A stretch of DNA of 64,000 nucleotides, taken from NCBI RefSeq assembly GCF_029407905.1, contig NC_073630.1, positions 44,541,001 through 44,605,000 on the forward strand, read 5' to 3'. This stretch comes from Bubalus kerabau (lineage: Eukaryota > Chordata > Mammalia > Artiodactyla > Bovidae). The notes beneath the pieces were generated by a model that searched no databases, was not told where the DNA came from, and was given only the letters and a program-made list of their open reading frames with translations. Numbering within the stretch: position 1 is the first letter of the stretch; every line of letters starts with the position of its first letter. Position numbers and translations under genes: made by a program. Positions 53,191-63,395 of the stretch are shown here, one piece after another.

Positions 53191-53315
53191 CCTCAGCTCC
53201 ATAAACAGAGGCCTGGAGAGTTAGGGAATCATTTCTCTTCTGAGAAGTACATGTTTCCCAGAACTCCTAGTCAATCAGTGTGGTAGCTTATCACTGCTGG
53301 AGATTGCTTGAGTTG

Positions 53316-53330
53316 TTTTTTTTTTTTTTT
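53316..53330 (+). repeat. poly-T tract
   Basis: About fifteen T in a row in otherwise unremarkable sequence. Confidence 0.8.
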
Positions 53331-53359
53331 AAATCATTGTACTCATGTTGCTGTAATGC

Positions 53360-53792
53360 CAAAATCAGTCTGTAGTAGTTTCCTATTGCTACGGTAACAA
53401 ATTAAGAGAAAATTGGTGGCTTGAAACAACACAGATTTGTTATCTTACAACACTGGAGGTCAGAAGTCTGAAATGGGTCTTACTGGGTTAACATCCAGGT
53501 GTCAACAGGGTTATGCTCCTTTAGAAGGCTCTAGGTAAGAATTTGTTCTCTTGGTGTTTTCAGGTTCTAGAGTCTGCACACATTCCCTCACTAGTGGCCA
53601 CCTCTAACTTCATTGCCAGCAATGGAGAATTGAGTCTTTCTCAAGTAGCATCATCCTGAATCAGACTCTTTTGCTTCTTTCTTTCATTTATTCTTGTGAA
53701 TCCATCAGGCTTGTCTGAATAACAAGGATAATCCTTCTTTGTTAAGGTCAACTAATTAGCATTGCCCTGTTACCCTTTAATTACCCTGTCAT
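53360..53792 (+). repeat. ancient interspersed repeat, left part, class uncertain
   Basis: ctgtagtagtttcctattgctacggtaacaaattaag, gtggcttgaaacaacacagatttgttatcttacaac and ctggaggtcagaagtctgaaatggg are a signature I know to be dispersed in mammalian genomes. I am not sure of its family name. The BovB that follows splits it. Confidence 0.6.
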
Positions 53793-53794
53793 CA

Positions 53795-54664
53795 GATCAG
53801 ATCAGTCACTCAGTTGTGTCTGACTCTTTGCGACCCCATGAATCGCAGCACGCCAGGCCTTCCTGTCTATCACCAACTCCCGGAGATCACTCAGACTCAC
53901 GTCCATCGAGTCAGTGATGCCATCCAGCCATCTCATCCTCTGTTGTCCCCTTCTCCTCCTGCCCCCAATCCCTCCCAGCATCAGAGTCTTTTCCAATGAG
54001 TCAACTCTTCTCATGAGGTGGCCAAAGTACTGGAGTTTCAGGTTTAGCATCATTCCTTCCAAAGAAATCCCAGGGCTGATCTCCTTCAGAATGGACTGGT
54101 TGGATCTCCTTGCAGTCCAAGGGACTCTCAAGAGTCTTCTCCAACACCACAGTTCAAAAGCATCAATTCTTCGGCACTCAGCCTTCTTCGCAGTCCAACT
54201 CTCACATCCATACATGACCACTGGAAAAACCATAGTCTTGACTAGACAAACCTTTGTTGGCAAAGTAATGTCTCTGCTTTTGAACATGCTATCTAGGTTG
54301 GTCATAACTTTCCTTCCAAAGAGTAAGCGTCTTTTAATTTCATGGCTGCAGTCACCATCTGTAGTGATTTTGGAGCCCAGAAAAATAAAGTCTGACACTG
54401 TTTCCACTGTTGCCCCATCTATTTGCCATGAAGTGGTGGGACCGGATGCCATGATCTTCATTTTCTGAATGTTGAGCTTTAAGCCAACTTTTTCACTCTC
54501 CACTTTCACTTTCATCCAGAGGCTTTTGAGTTCCTCTTCACTTTCTGCCATAAGGGTGGTGTCATCTGCATATCTGAGGTGATTGATATTTCTCCCGGCA
54601 ATCTTGATTCCAGTTTGTGTTTCTCCCAGTCCAGCATTTCTCATGATGTACTCTGCATACAACC
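53795..54664 (-). mobile_element. BovB LINE, 3' 870 bp, best-preserved frame
   Basis: Begins with atcagatcagatcag units and the 3' end sequence, and stops at the gagtacatcatgagaaatgc region. Unlike the other copies, its reading frame is open from the YADD box (54572-54561 minus) to the end of ORF2. No target duplication was identified. Confidence 0.92.
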
Positions 54665-54731
54665 TAGCATATCCATGGGTTTGGAGATTAGGATGTGGAT
54701 GTCCTTGGGGGAGCATTACTCTGGCTATCAT
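53802..54731 (-). pseudogene. BovB ORF2 C-terminal frame, 309 codons
   Basis: The first 20 or so codons come from the host repeat; BovB coding begins at the LYAEYIMRN segment. It contains RYADDTTLM, KVGLKLNIQ, IMASGPTTSW, the ELWCWRRLLRVPW segment and the natural C-terminus. The endonuclease and RT motif A are missing, so it cannot act as a retrotransposase. Openness suggests a younger insertion than its relatives in the window. Confidence 0.88.
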
Positions 54732-54740
54732 ACAGTTACA
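54665..54740 (+). repeat. ancient interspersed repeat, right part
   Basis: catatccatgggtttggagattaggatgtggatgtccttgggggagcattactctggc is the expected end of the repeat begun at 53360 and shows that the BovB inserted within it. Confidence 0.55.
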
Positions 54741-54852
54741 ATATATAAATTACTTTTAACAGAAAACACCCCTTTAAATAACAAGGGAAATGCTAACCCT
54801 AAACTGAAATCCACAAAAATAAATTGTATTTAACCAGGAGCAAGCCAACTGA

Positions 54853-54900
54853 GATATGTGTATATATGTGTGTGTGTGCATGTGCACGCGTATGTCTGTT
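54853..54900 (+). repeat. TG/TA microsatellite
   Basis: tatgtgtatatatgtgtgtgtgtgcatgtgcacgcg, an interrupted dinucleotide repeat. It accounts for the His/Thr-rich minus-strand frame. Confidence 0.8.
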
Positions 54901-55639
54901 TAATATACATAAAAAGAACCTTGTCTTTGAGAAGCAAAGAGAAGCTATAATTAGCATTTCTGTCTTTGAACTCCTAATTTGCATTAAGAAAAGACTCTGA
55001 AGAAAGTATATTTGAAAATATTAACAAGGAACAGCAAACAATTTAGAAAATTTAAGTTAATACTCAGACTAAGGGACATTCTACCCTCACTTTAGTGGTC
55101 AGAAGCAATTAGATGCAGGGCAGGTGTTCTCTGTGAGCCCAGAGCTAACCTAGGAGGCACAGGAGGTAGATCCTTAGAGTAGCAGAACTGGGATAATGTT
55201 CCCCTTTTATAGAATTTCTAGGAGGATAACAGAAGATAGTAGAGGAAGAGGCACTTCTTAACAGGGAAAAGGCACTCACATGTAACACTCTAATTAATTT
55301 GTCCAGACACCCTGGATGGATAAGGCTAGAAATGAGCTAAGATCTGCATCTATGGAAGTTTTCATTTTTACTTAAAGCTGTCAGTCCTCTGGACATGAGC
55401 AAGTCACAAATCTTTAGGAAAGACTTTTCACTGCGATAACAAAGCTGTGGTAAATGAGGGGCTTTCTTCTTTGAAGGTCCGTTTCATGCTTTCTCCTGAG
55501 GACACTGAATTTACAAGGATTGGTTCTTACACACTTGAGCTAAAAATCAATTCTAACTTTTTCCAAAAATCTACACTTATCCAGGACTTCATTATAATTT
55601 TATGTGGACTTTCACAGACTTTGTCTCATTTATTTTTTT
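54901..55639. other. unassigned DNA
   Basis: About 740 bases without a recognised repeat; the 95-codon frame at 55447-55734 has no known motif. Confidence 0.45.
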
Positions 55640-55740
55640 TATCAGTCCACTTTAAAAAGGAGAGCACTGAGGTTATGAGGGTTTGCCATATCCAAGGTCA
55701 AAAACAAGCAGGAAAACTGGGTTTTAAAACTTAGTGTTTG
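55640..55740 (-). repeat. MIR-like fragment
   Basis: aaaaaggagagcactgaggttatgagggtttgccatatccaaggtcaaaaac is consistent with the reverse-complement MIR core. Confidence 0.45.
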
Positions 55741-55839
55741 GCTCCATGTCCATATATTTTTCTCTAGTATTTACAGACTGTTTTCTCTGTGTTGGAAAGG
55801 TGAGGGCTTTTCAGTGATTTATATTTTTGGGGGGGGATT

Positions 55840-55965
55840 TATAAAAGTGGAATAAAAGCATATACTTCCCAGTGTTGTTAGGAGCAATAAATGGGTTAGT
55901 ACACAGAACAATTAAAGCATTCAGGCCATTGCAGAGAATACAGTGAGTGCTCTATTTATAAGAGT
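55840..55965 (+). repeat. MIR 3' half fragment
   Basis: acttcccagtgttgttaggagcaataaatgggttagtacacagaac then cagtgagtgctctatttataag follows the forward MIR 3' half (catagggttgttgtgaggattaaatgagtt). Confidence 0.5.
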
Positions 55966-56389
55966 AATTATTAGTAATTTTTCACAAGCCATCTCTGATG
56001 TGTTGCTATTATTATATGCATTAGGTATATGGACAAACTGCAATTTAAAGTGGTTATGACACCTAATCACTTTATCTGTTATGTGACCAAGTGAGCCTTG
56101 AGACTCCTCTCTCACATAAGCTAGCTTCACGTTGACTTTCTGGGCTTGGTTTTCGGAAACAGCCACTCTCAATCACTCAGCTAGTCCTGGGCTTCCAAGT
56201 GAGGCAGAGCCTCAACTAGCCAAACTCCACAACTGTTCAATCTATCTGGAAAGGTTCTCAGATTTCAGATGCCTATAGCTCGGTGATAATTTCTGCACTT
56301 GAGAAATTTGACCTTCACATTATTCCTATTTCATAGCATTCGTGTGTTTTTCTTCATGCAGTCTTCAAAAGAGCTGACACTAATTGTGT
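55966..56389. other. unassigned DNA
   Basis: No recognised repeat or gene. Confidence 0.4.
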
Positions 56390-56640
56390 GCCATGCAAAA
56401 TTAAAAAAGGGACTGTAGGGGGCACACATTACTAAGAATCTTACAGTCCAGAAGGGGAGGTAAGAAATACACATAAGTCACTAAATCCAAGCAAGAATTT
56501 TAGTGAGAAAGTGTGCATAAGAGGAGTGGGAGTTTAGAGGAAGAGGAGTGGGAGTTTAGAGGAAGAAGAGGAACAAGGAAGTAGGAGGGTCAGGTCCATT
56601 AGAGAATGCTTCATGAAGTCTGAATTTGAGGGTTGATCAT
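56390..56640 (-). repeat. L2 LINE fragment with 22-bp tandem duplication
   Basis: aagaatcttacagtccagaagggg, then a purine-rich part and gagaatgcttcatgaagtctgaatttgagg, the antisense L2 3' order. Inside it the 22-bp unit beginning gaggagtgggagtttagagg occurs twice back to back at 56521-56542 and 56543-56564. Confidence 0.55.
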
Positions 56641-56680
56641 TTCTTTCAATGAGTCTCTCAACAGCATTCGTTGTCTGCTG

Positions 56681-56943
56681 CTGCTAAGTCACTTCAGTCG
56701 TGTCTGACTCTGTGCAACCCCATAGATGGCAGCCCACCAGGCTCCCCCGTCCCTGGGATTCTCCAGGCAAGAACACTGGAGTGGGTGCCATTTCCTTCTC
56801 CAATGCATGAAAGTGAAAAGTGAAAGGGAAGTCGCTCAGTCGTGTCTGACTCTAGCGACCCCATGGACTGCAGCCTACCAGCTCCTCTGTCCATGGGATT
56901 CTCCAGGCAAAAGTACTGGAGTGGGGTGCCATTGCCTTCTCTG
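56681..56943 (-). repeat. BOV-A2 SINE
   Basis: Flanked by attcgttgtctgctg (56666-56680) and attcattgtctactg (56944-56958), 13 of 15 bases equal. Two monomers with the aatgcatgaaagtgaaaagtg joint. Confidence 0.92.
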
Positions 56944-56984
56944 ATTCATTGTCTACTGTTTGCTAAAATATACAAAACCCATCA

Positions 56985-57118
56985 ATTTAATCCAATCAAC
57001 AAACCCTGTTGTCTCCACTATAAAAAAATATGTATAAATATAGCTTCCTTGTACAGCAGAAACTAACATAACATCGTAAAGCAACTACATGCTACTTAAA
57101 AACAAACATTAAAAAAAA
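56985..57118 (+). mobile_element. artiodactyl L1 3' end copy
   Basis: cttccttgtacagcagaaactaacataacatcgtaaagcaactacatgc and an A-rich tail, the 3' terminus of an artiodactyl L1 different from the subtype at 5674. The left border is uncertain. Confidence 0.65.
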
Positions 57119-57119
57119 T

Positions 57120-57388
57120 ATAACCTTTCTCTAATTCTCACTAATTCTGCTAACATAGCCCTATACTCAAGCCACTATGTGACACATCCCCATCTGATTT
57201 TCCTGCTTTTATTTTCACACCTCTACAATCTATTTTAACACAACAGCCAAATTAGTGTGTATTTTCATGTAACTTTCTGGCTTATCATCTTCCAGTGGAG
57301 AGTTGTCCATTACATTGGGTATAACATTCAAACTCACCATGTTTAGGCCTCTCTTTGATCCTGAGACTAATCTCATTTGGCCCTCACC
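57120..57388 (+). repeat. L2 LINE, left part, split by BovB
   Basis: ctttctggcttatcatcttccagtggagagttgtcc, then acattgggtataacattcaaactcacc and gtttaggcctctctttgatc match the L2 order (cccctgctt...ccaatggcttccc...aataaaatccaaactcc...aaggccct). It is cut by the BovB target site. Confidence 0.55.
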
Positions 57389-57398
57389 CTAGATCATA

Positions 57399-58630
57399 CA
57401 TGCTAGCAAAGTAATGCTCAAAATTCTCCAAGCTAGGCTTCAACAGTCCTTGAACGTCCAGATGTTCAAGCTGGATTTAAAAAAGGCAGAGGAACCAGAG
57501 ATCTAATTGCCAGCATCAGCTGGATCATAGAAAAGGCAAGACAATTCCAGAAAAATGCCTACTTCTGCTTCATTGACTATGCTAAAGCCTTTGACTCTGG
57601 ATCACAACAAACTGTGGTAAATTCTTAAACAGATGGTAATACCAGACCACCTTACCTGCCTCCCGAGAAATCTGTATACAGGTCAAGAAGCAACAGTTAG
57701 AACCAGACGTCAAACAGTGGACTGCTTCCAAATTGGGAAAGGAGTACATCAAGGCTGTATACTGTCACCCTGCTTACTTAACTTATATGCAGAGTACATC
57801 ATGCGAAATGCCAGGCTGGATGAAGCACAAGCTGGAATGAAGATTGAAGGGAGAAATATCAATAACGTCAGATGCATATGACATGAGATGACACCACTCT
57901 TATGGCAGAAAGCTAAGAAGAACTAAAGAGCCCCTTGATAAGAGTGAAAGAGGAGAGTGAAAAAGCCGGCCTAAAACTCAACATTCAAAAAAAGAAGATC
58001 ATGGCATCTGGTTCCATAACTTCATGACAAAGAGATGGGGAAACAATGGAAACAGTGACGGACTTTCTTTTCTTGGGCTCCCAAATCACTGCAGATGGTG
58101 ACTGCAGCCATGAAATTAAAAGACATTTGCTCCTTGGAAGAAAAGCTATGATCAACCTAGACAACATATTAAAAATAGACATTATTTGCCAACAAAGGTC
58201 CATCTAGTCAAAGCTGTGGTTTTTCCAGTAGTCATGTCTGAATGTGAGAGTTGGACCACAGAGAAAGCTGAGCGCTGAAGAACTGATGCTTTTGAACTGT
58301 AGTTTTAGAGAAGGCTCCTGAGAGTCACTTTTACTGCAAGGAGATCAAACAGTCCATCCTAAAGGCAATCAGTCCTGCATAGTCATTGGAATGACTGATG
58401 CTGAAGCTGAAGCTCTAATACTTTGGCCACCTGATGTGAAGAGCTGACTCATTTGAAAAGACCCTGATGCTGGGAAAGATTGAAGGTAGGAGGAGAAGAG
58501 GATGACAGAGGATGAGATGGACATGAGTTTGAGCAAGCTCCAGGAATTAGTGATGGACAGGGAAGCCTGATATGCTGCAGTCCATGGGGTCACAGAGTCA
58601 GATGCAAAAGAGTGACTGAACTGAGCTGAA
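57399..58630 (+). mobile_element. BovB LINE, 3' 1.2 kb, heavily mutated
   Basis: Duplication ctagatcata (57389-57398) and ctagaccata (58631-58640). Begins tgctagcaaagtaatgctc and includes a damaged motif A region (tattgactatgctaaagcctttgac) and a disrupted YADD region near 57870-57890 (cagatgcatatgacatgagatgacacc). Many frame breaks; the longest remnant is 82 codons at 57633-57881. Confidence 0.92.
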
Positions 58631-58640
58631 CTAGACCATA

Positions 58641-58990
58641 ATTCTCCTCTCATATAGTCTTTCAATTCTTTGAATAAACTAAGATTATTCCCAGCTAAAG
58701 GCTTTGGTATTTCAGGACCCTCAGTGTGGAGTACTCACTCCTCCAAGGCTGTCTCCTTATTTCTTGCTGTTTCTCATCACTCATTTCTAGGCTCAAATGC
58801 TGTTTTCTCAATATTGATAAGCTGTGTCTCCTGTCAGTACTGCCAATCACTCTAGTAAATTGCTGTTTTATTTTCTTGATAGCACTCATCACCTTCCCTG
58901 AACTATTTTTTTTTTAACATGTTTGTTTGCTCATTCATTTTCTGTCTCTTTGCACTTGTATAGAATACTTCCAGTATGACCTAGGAGAGT
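58641..58990 (+). repeat. L2 LINE, right part
   Basis: gctcaaatgctgttttctcaatattg, ttttattttcttgatagcactcatcaccttccctgaac and gtttgtttgctcattcattttctgtctc follow the L2 3' UTR and continue the piece that ends at 57388. Confidence 0.6.
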
Positions 58991-59199
58991 GCTTGGTGAC
59001 TCTAGGCTTTTCACAACGATTTTTTTTGCATGAATAAATGAGTGGCATAAGACAGTGTTCTTCACTCATGCAGGCATTTGAAACCACATGGATTGCCTCA
59101 GCAATAGTCATAATCAGAGATTAGCAACTAGACTTCATTTTATAGGACATTGAGTTCAAGAGAGAATTCATCAGACTGGAAATGTGGGGGTGTTCAGAC

Positions 59200-60370
59200 T
59201 ACGAAAAGTCATGAGTATCTATAAGAGAGTTGAATGATGAGGCTCTAATAAGTTTTTCTGGGCAGTAGAGTGGCATGATTACAGGTTTCTGGTCATAATT
59301 AAAACAAAAGCAATCACAGCAGTGAGAGCAAAGAAATTGAAGAAGACATTTAAGTAGGCTACTGCAAGGGTCTAATTCAGAGGTCACATCAGTAGGTAGA
59401 AAGGGGAAAGGGATGAGCACAGGCACTAGGAAAGGTGCAGAGATGAACCTGGAAGAACAGTGTGGAACAATACTGAGAAGAGGAGGCATCAAAGGTGATC
59501 GGAACTGATTGTAAAACATGGAGATTTATTTGTTAACATTTTACTGGAACTGATTAGTGAGGGGAAAAAAAAGGTGGTGGAAATGTATTAAAAAGATGCA
59601 AGACTACTACGTGAACTTGAAGTCAAAACTAAACAACCAAAACGTAGGAAGGGGCGGAAAGAAGGCGGCTTTAGGTGGGCCCACAGCAGCAGTAACTGGG
59701 CTCTACTTGAGGAGGTTACATTTAACTAATCTCATTTCCAGGCACCCTTGAGCATGGTATTTATCTATCTCTAAATTTCATATTTAAAAAGGAAAATCCT
59801 GCTTGGCTCACTTGGGTCAGGAAAATACCCGTGGATCAGTCAGTTATAACCAGAAGGCAAATCACCTAGGGCAGAAGAGCACTCTCCTGGTTGGTGGTAT
59901 TTTTAGGAGACAGGAAACTCTTGAGTGTTCAGCCGGCCACACCAAGTCATCCCTGGGTGAAAATGGAAATGAGAACATGCAGGGAGATAAAGATAACTGA
60001 AGTTTTGATAGAGCTATGCTTGTGTAATGAGCAGCATAGCCAAGGAGAGCTTTGAGTTGATAACTTAAAATGTGAAAGTATACCTTGGGAGAGAGGATAG
60101 AGCTAGAGATAAAAATCTGGGATTCATCCATTAAAGGTAATTGTTGAAGTGACAAGCATGAATAAGGTATTCAAGGAAGAGGGACATATATAGAGAGAAA
60201 TAAGAGCAAAGAATCAACATTTTATAAGAAAGAGCAGTGAAGTGTACCAGAACAAAATTAGTGAGAGGAATCTAAGAAGACTTTGGAAAGTAATATTTCT
60301 TAAGAGTCAAGAGATGAGAGAGTTCCAAGGAGAGAATTGACCACTGTATTAAATGTGGAAGCCCAGCCAT
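59200..60370 (-). repeat. L2 LINE, long antisense copy
   Basis: ctgggcagtagagtggcatgattacaggtttctgg, ggctactgcaagggtctaattcagaggtcacatc, gagctagagataaaaatctgggattcatcc and ggagagaattgaccactg follow, in order, the purine-rich antisense strand of L2. The 106-codon minus frame at 59199-59519 is a by-product. Confidence 0.55.
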
Positions 60371-60415
60371 TCTCCAGGTTAAAGTGTGGTCCTGTTTTGT
60401 TAAGTTGCTAAGTCA

Positions 60416-61463
60416 TGCCAAAGCCTTTGACAGTGTGGATCATAACAAACTGTGGAAAATTCTTAAAGAGGTGGGAATACCAGATCACCTGACTGGCCTC
60501 CTGAGAAATCTGGATGCAGGTCAAGAAGCAACAGCTTGAACTGGACATGGAACAACAGACTGGTTGCAAATTAGGAAAGGAGTACGTCAGGGCTGTATAT
60601 TGTCACCCTGCTTATTTAACTTATATGCAGAGTACATCATGAGAAATGCTGGACTGGATGAAGCATAAGCTGGAATCAAGATTGCAGGGAGAAATATCAA
60701 TAACCTCAGAAATGCAGATGACACCACCTTTATGGCAGAAAGCAAAGAAGAACTAAAGAGCCTCTTGATGAAATTGAAAGAGGAGAGTGAAAAAGTTGGC
60801 TTAAAGCTCAACATTCATAAAACTAAGATCGTGGCATCTGGTCCCATCACTTCATGGCAAATAGATGGGGAAACAATGGAAACAGTGACAGACTTTATTT
60901 TTTTTTTTGGGCTCCTAACTCGCTGCAGATGGTGACTGCAGCCATGAAATTAAAATACGCTTACTCTTTGGAAGAAAAGTAATGACCAACCTAGACAGCA
61001 TATTAAAAAGCAGAGACATTATTTTGCCAACAAAGGCCCATCTAGTCAAAGCTATGGTTTTTCCAGTAGTCATGTATGGATGTGAGAGTTGGACTATAAA
61101 GAAAGCTGAGCGCCAAAGAATTGATGCTTTTGAACTGTGGTGTTGGAGAAGACTCTTGAGAGTCCCTTGGACTACAGGGAGATCCAACCAGTCCATCCTA
61201 AAGGAAATCAGTCCTGAATATTCATTAGAAGGATATGCTGAAGCTGAAACTCCAATACTTTGGCCACGTGATGTGAAGAAGCAACTTATTTGAAGAGACC
61301 CTGATGCTGGGAAAGGTTGAAGGAAGGAGGAGAAGGGGACGACAGAGGATGAGATGGTTGGATGGCATCACTGGTTGGTGATGGACAGGGAAGCCTGGTG
61401 TGCTGCAGTCCATAGGGTCGCAAAGAGTCGGACATGACTAAGGGACTGAAGTGAACTGAATGA
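60416..61463 (+). mobile_element. BovB LINE, 3' 1.05 kb
   Basis: Starts within motif A (catgccaaagcctttgac) and has a mutated YADD region (cagaaatgcagatgac, so Tyr is changed to Asn). It carries an expanded T run after gactttat near 60898-60907 and a deletion near 61372 that removes the segment between ggcatcac and ggttggtgatgg. Ends tgaagtgaactgaatgaactg. Confidence 0.92.
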
Positions 61464-61826
61464 ACTGATGTCGTGTCCAACTCTTTGTGATGCCATGGAC
61501 TCCAGCATGCCATGTAATCCACCCTGTTACAGAAGTGTCCTGTTCACTTTGTGTCCTTGATTACAAGTGTCGTCTGTCCTCCACTATCTCCCGGAGTTTG
61601 CTCAGATTAATGTCCATTGAACCAGTGAGGCTACCTAACCATCTCACCCTCTGTTCCCCCCTTCTCCTCCTGCCCTCAATCTTTCCCAGCAAGAGGGTCT
61701 TTTCTAGTGAGTCAGCTCTTCACATCAGATGGCCAAAGTATTGGAGCTACAGCTTCAGCTTCAGCATCAGCCCTTCCAATGAATATTCAGGTTTGATTCC
61801 CTATAGGATTGACTGGTGTGATCCTG
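61464..61826 (-). mobile_element. BovB LINE, 3' end, tail-to-tail with its neighbour
   Basis: tgtcgtgtccaactctttgtgatgcc, cggagtttgctcagattaatgtcc, ctgttccccccttctcctcctgcc and ccttccaatgaatattcagg are BovB 3' sequence in reverse, ending near ttgactggtgtgatcc. A foreign block of about 60 bases lies at 61511-61573. Confidence 0.88.
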
Positions 61827-62170
61827 GCACAAATTGGTTTGTGGTTGGTCACAATGCAAACATGCAAATATGTGTATATATGGGGAGGGGTGTTTATCTG
61901 TGTGTGTACATGTACAGAGGACTGGGGTGCAGGGGAGAAAGGAGAGAGATATTGCTTTAAAGGATTTTCAGCTATGATTTTTATGTTTTTCCATTCAGTC
62001 CAAGACAATTTTATAAGTATGATTGGCCATTCAGTATATGCCCAACTTTGACACAGGTGCAGGGTATACCATCTGCACAAATGAGCTAGGCTCTGCTCTC
62101 TTGGAGCCTACAGTCCAATGGCAAATGCAGAGAAGTAAGCAAGCAGTTATTAAATACTGTAATGGGAGCA
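61827..62170. other. unassigned DNA with TG-rich stretch
   Basis: atgtgtatatatggggaggggtgtttatctgtgtgtgtacatg at 61868-61913; otherwise nothing recognised. Confidence 0.45.
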
Positions 62171-62385
62171 AGGGCTTCCCTGGTGGCTCAGCGTTAAAGA
62201 ATCCACCTGCTAATTCAGGAGATGCAGGTTTAATCCCTGAATTGGGAAGATTGCCTGGAGAAGGCAATGGCAAACAACTCCAGTATTCTTGCCTGGGAAA
62301 TCCCATGGAGAGAGGAGACTGGCAGGCTACAGTCCACAGGGTGGCAAAAGAGTTGGAAAAGACTTAGAGACTAAACACAGCAACA
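62171..62385 (+). repeat. Bov-tA SINE
   Basis: agggcttccctggtggctcagcg head, ggtttaatccctgaattggg box. Tail is diverged (ggtggcaaaagagttggaaaagacttagagac). Confidence 0.9.
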
Positions 62386-62419
62386 CTGAGTCTTTTATGT
62401 AAATTCTTAATCTCATCTC

Positions 62420-62690
62420 TCATTACTTCCCCCTTCCTTATTCACTCCAGGCACTCTGGTTTCAATGCACCTTGATCATCAAAGGCTGCTCCTGCCTCAA
62501 GGTCTTTGCATCAATGGTTTCCTCTCAGTGGACCAATCTTTCCCCAGTTTTCTACATGATTCACTCCTTTGGCAATATCAGGTCAATATTGCATGATCCC
62601 CTTTAAAAGTATTCCCAATCCCTGCCCTGAGAACACACTTGACATGTAGTAGGTGCTAGATAATGCACTGATGAATGTTGCCGAATTCTC
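62420..62690 (+). repeat. L2 LINE 3' region
   Basis: tgctcctgcctcaaggtctttgcatc, then ctgccctgagaacacacttgacatgtagtaggtgctagataatgc are sense L2 landmarks in order (cctgcctcagggcctttgcac ... catagtaggcgctcaataaat). Confidence 0.55.
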
Positions 62691-63199
62691 TACTCAAAGC
62701 AGCAAACATTCATCCATAAACACACACAGTTTTCCCCTTAATTAACACAAATAGATGTAACATATCATCTTTAAATGTTTCATATTTAAATGTAACATTT
62801 AAATAGAGTAAATAGAGAAAAAAATTACAGATTTCCTCTAGAAGAAAATTCTATGAAATTGTTTGAGACACTGCTTATGAAGACACTAAAAATGTAACAG
62901 GCACCTGAAGTTCAAAAAATGTTTGAGTGATATGAAAAGGTCACTAATCTGCCTTTTGAGTCCTGAAATGGAGAATGCTTAATGGTTTTTTTGAGTGCCG
63001 AGATAGATCCAGGTATAAAATTTGGGATTTGAACTGGCCGAGGGGAATTGCTCTGCTTCATTGAGAAAGGTGGGATTTGAAGGGCCATCCTTCCTCCTGT
63101 TTCCAAGCTCTTTCATGCCTATGGTTCTGTGTGTGAAGAAAGGCATGGAAGTGAAGAGGTAGAGACAGAGCCTGCAGGCTCCTTAAGAAACAACAAACG
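62691..63199. other. unassigned DNA
   Basis: No recognised repeat or gene; an atttaaatg-type repeated motif around 62770-62805. Confidence 0.4.
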
Positions 63200-63395
63200 T
63201 CATTTATTGAGTGCCTACTTTGTTCAAGATATGGGAGCAGAGAGGCTGAAAATATATCATCACCATTTAATTTTCAGAAGGGCTCTGTGAGCTGTATATT
63301 ATCTGCTCTCAGCAGACAAGGAAACTGAGAGAGGTTTAAAGGGCTTTCATTTTTGCACCAAATTTGTTGGGCTGAGATTGAACCTAATCTACTGT
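63200..63395 (-). repeat. MIR SINE
   Basis: catttattgagtgcctactttgttcaagatatggg, then ctcagcagacaaggaaactgagagaggtttaaagggc and gggctgagattgaacc, the reverse-complement MIR. Confidence 0.65.

Noticed and set aside
59199..59519. 106-codon Pro/Ser-rich minus-strand frame
   Set aside because: It reads the pyrimidine-rich sense strand of a degraded L2 and has no recognisable domain.
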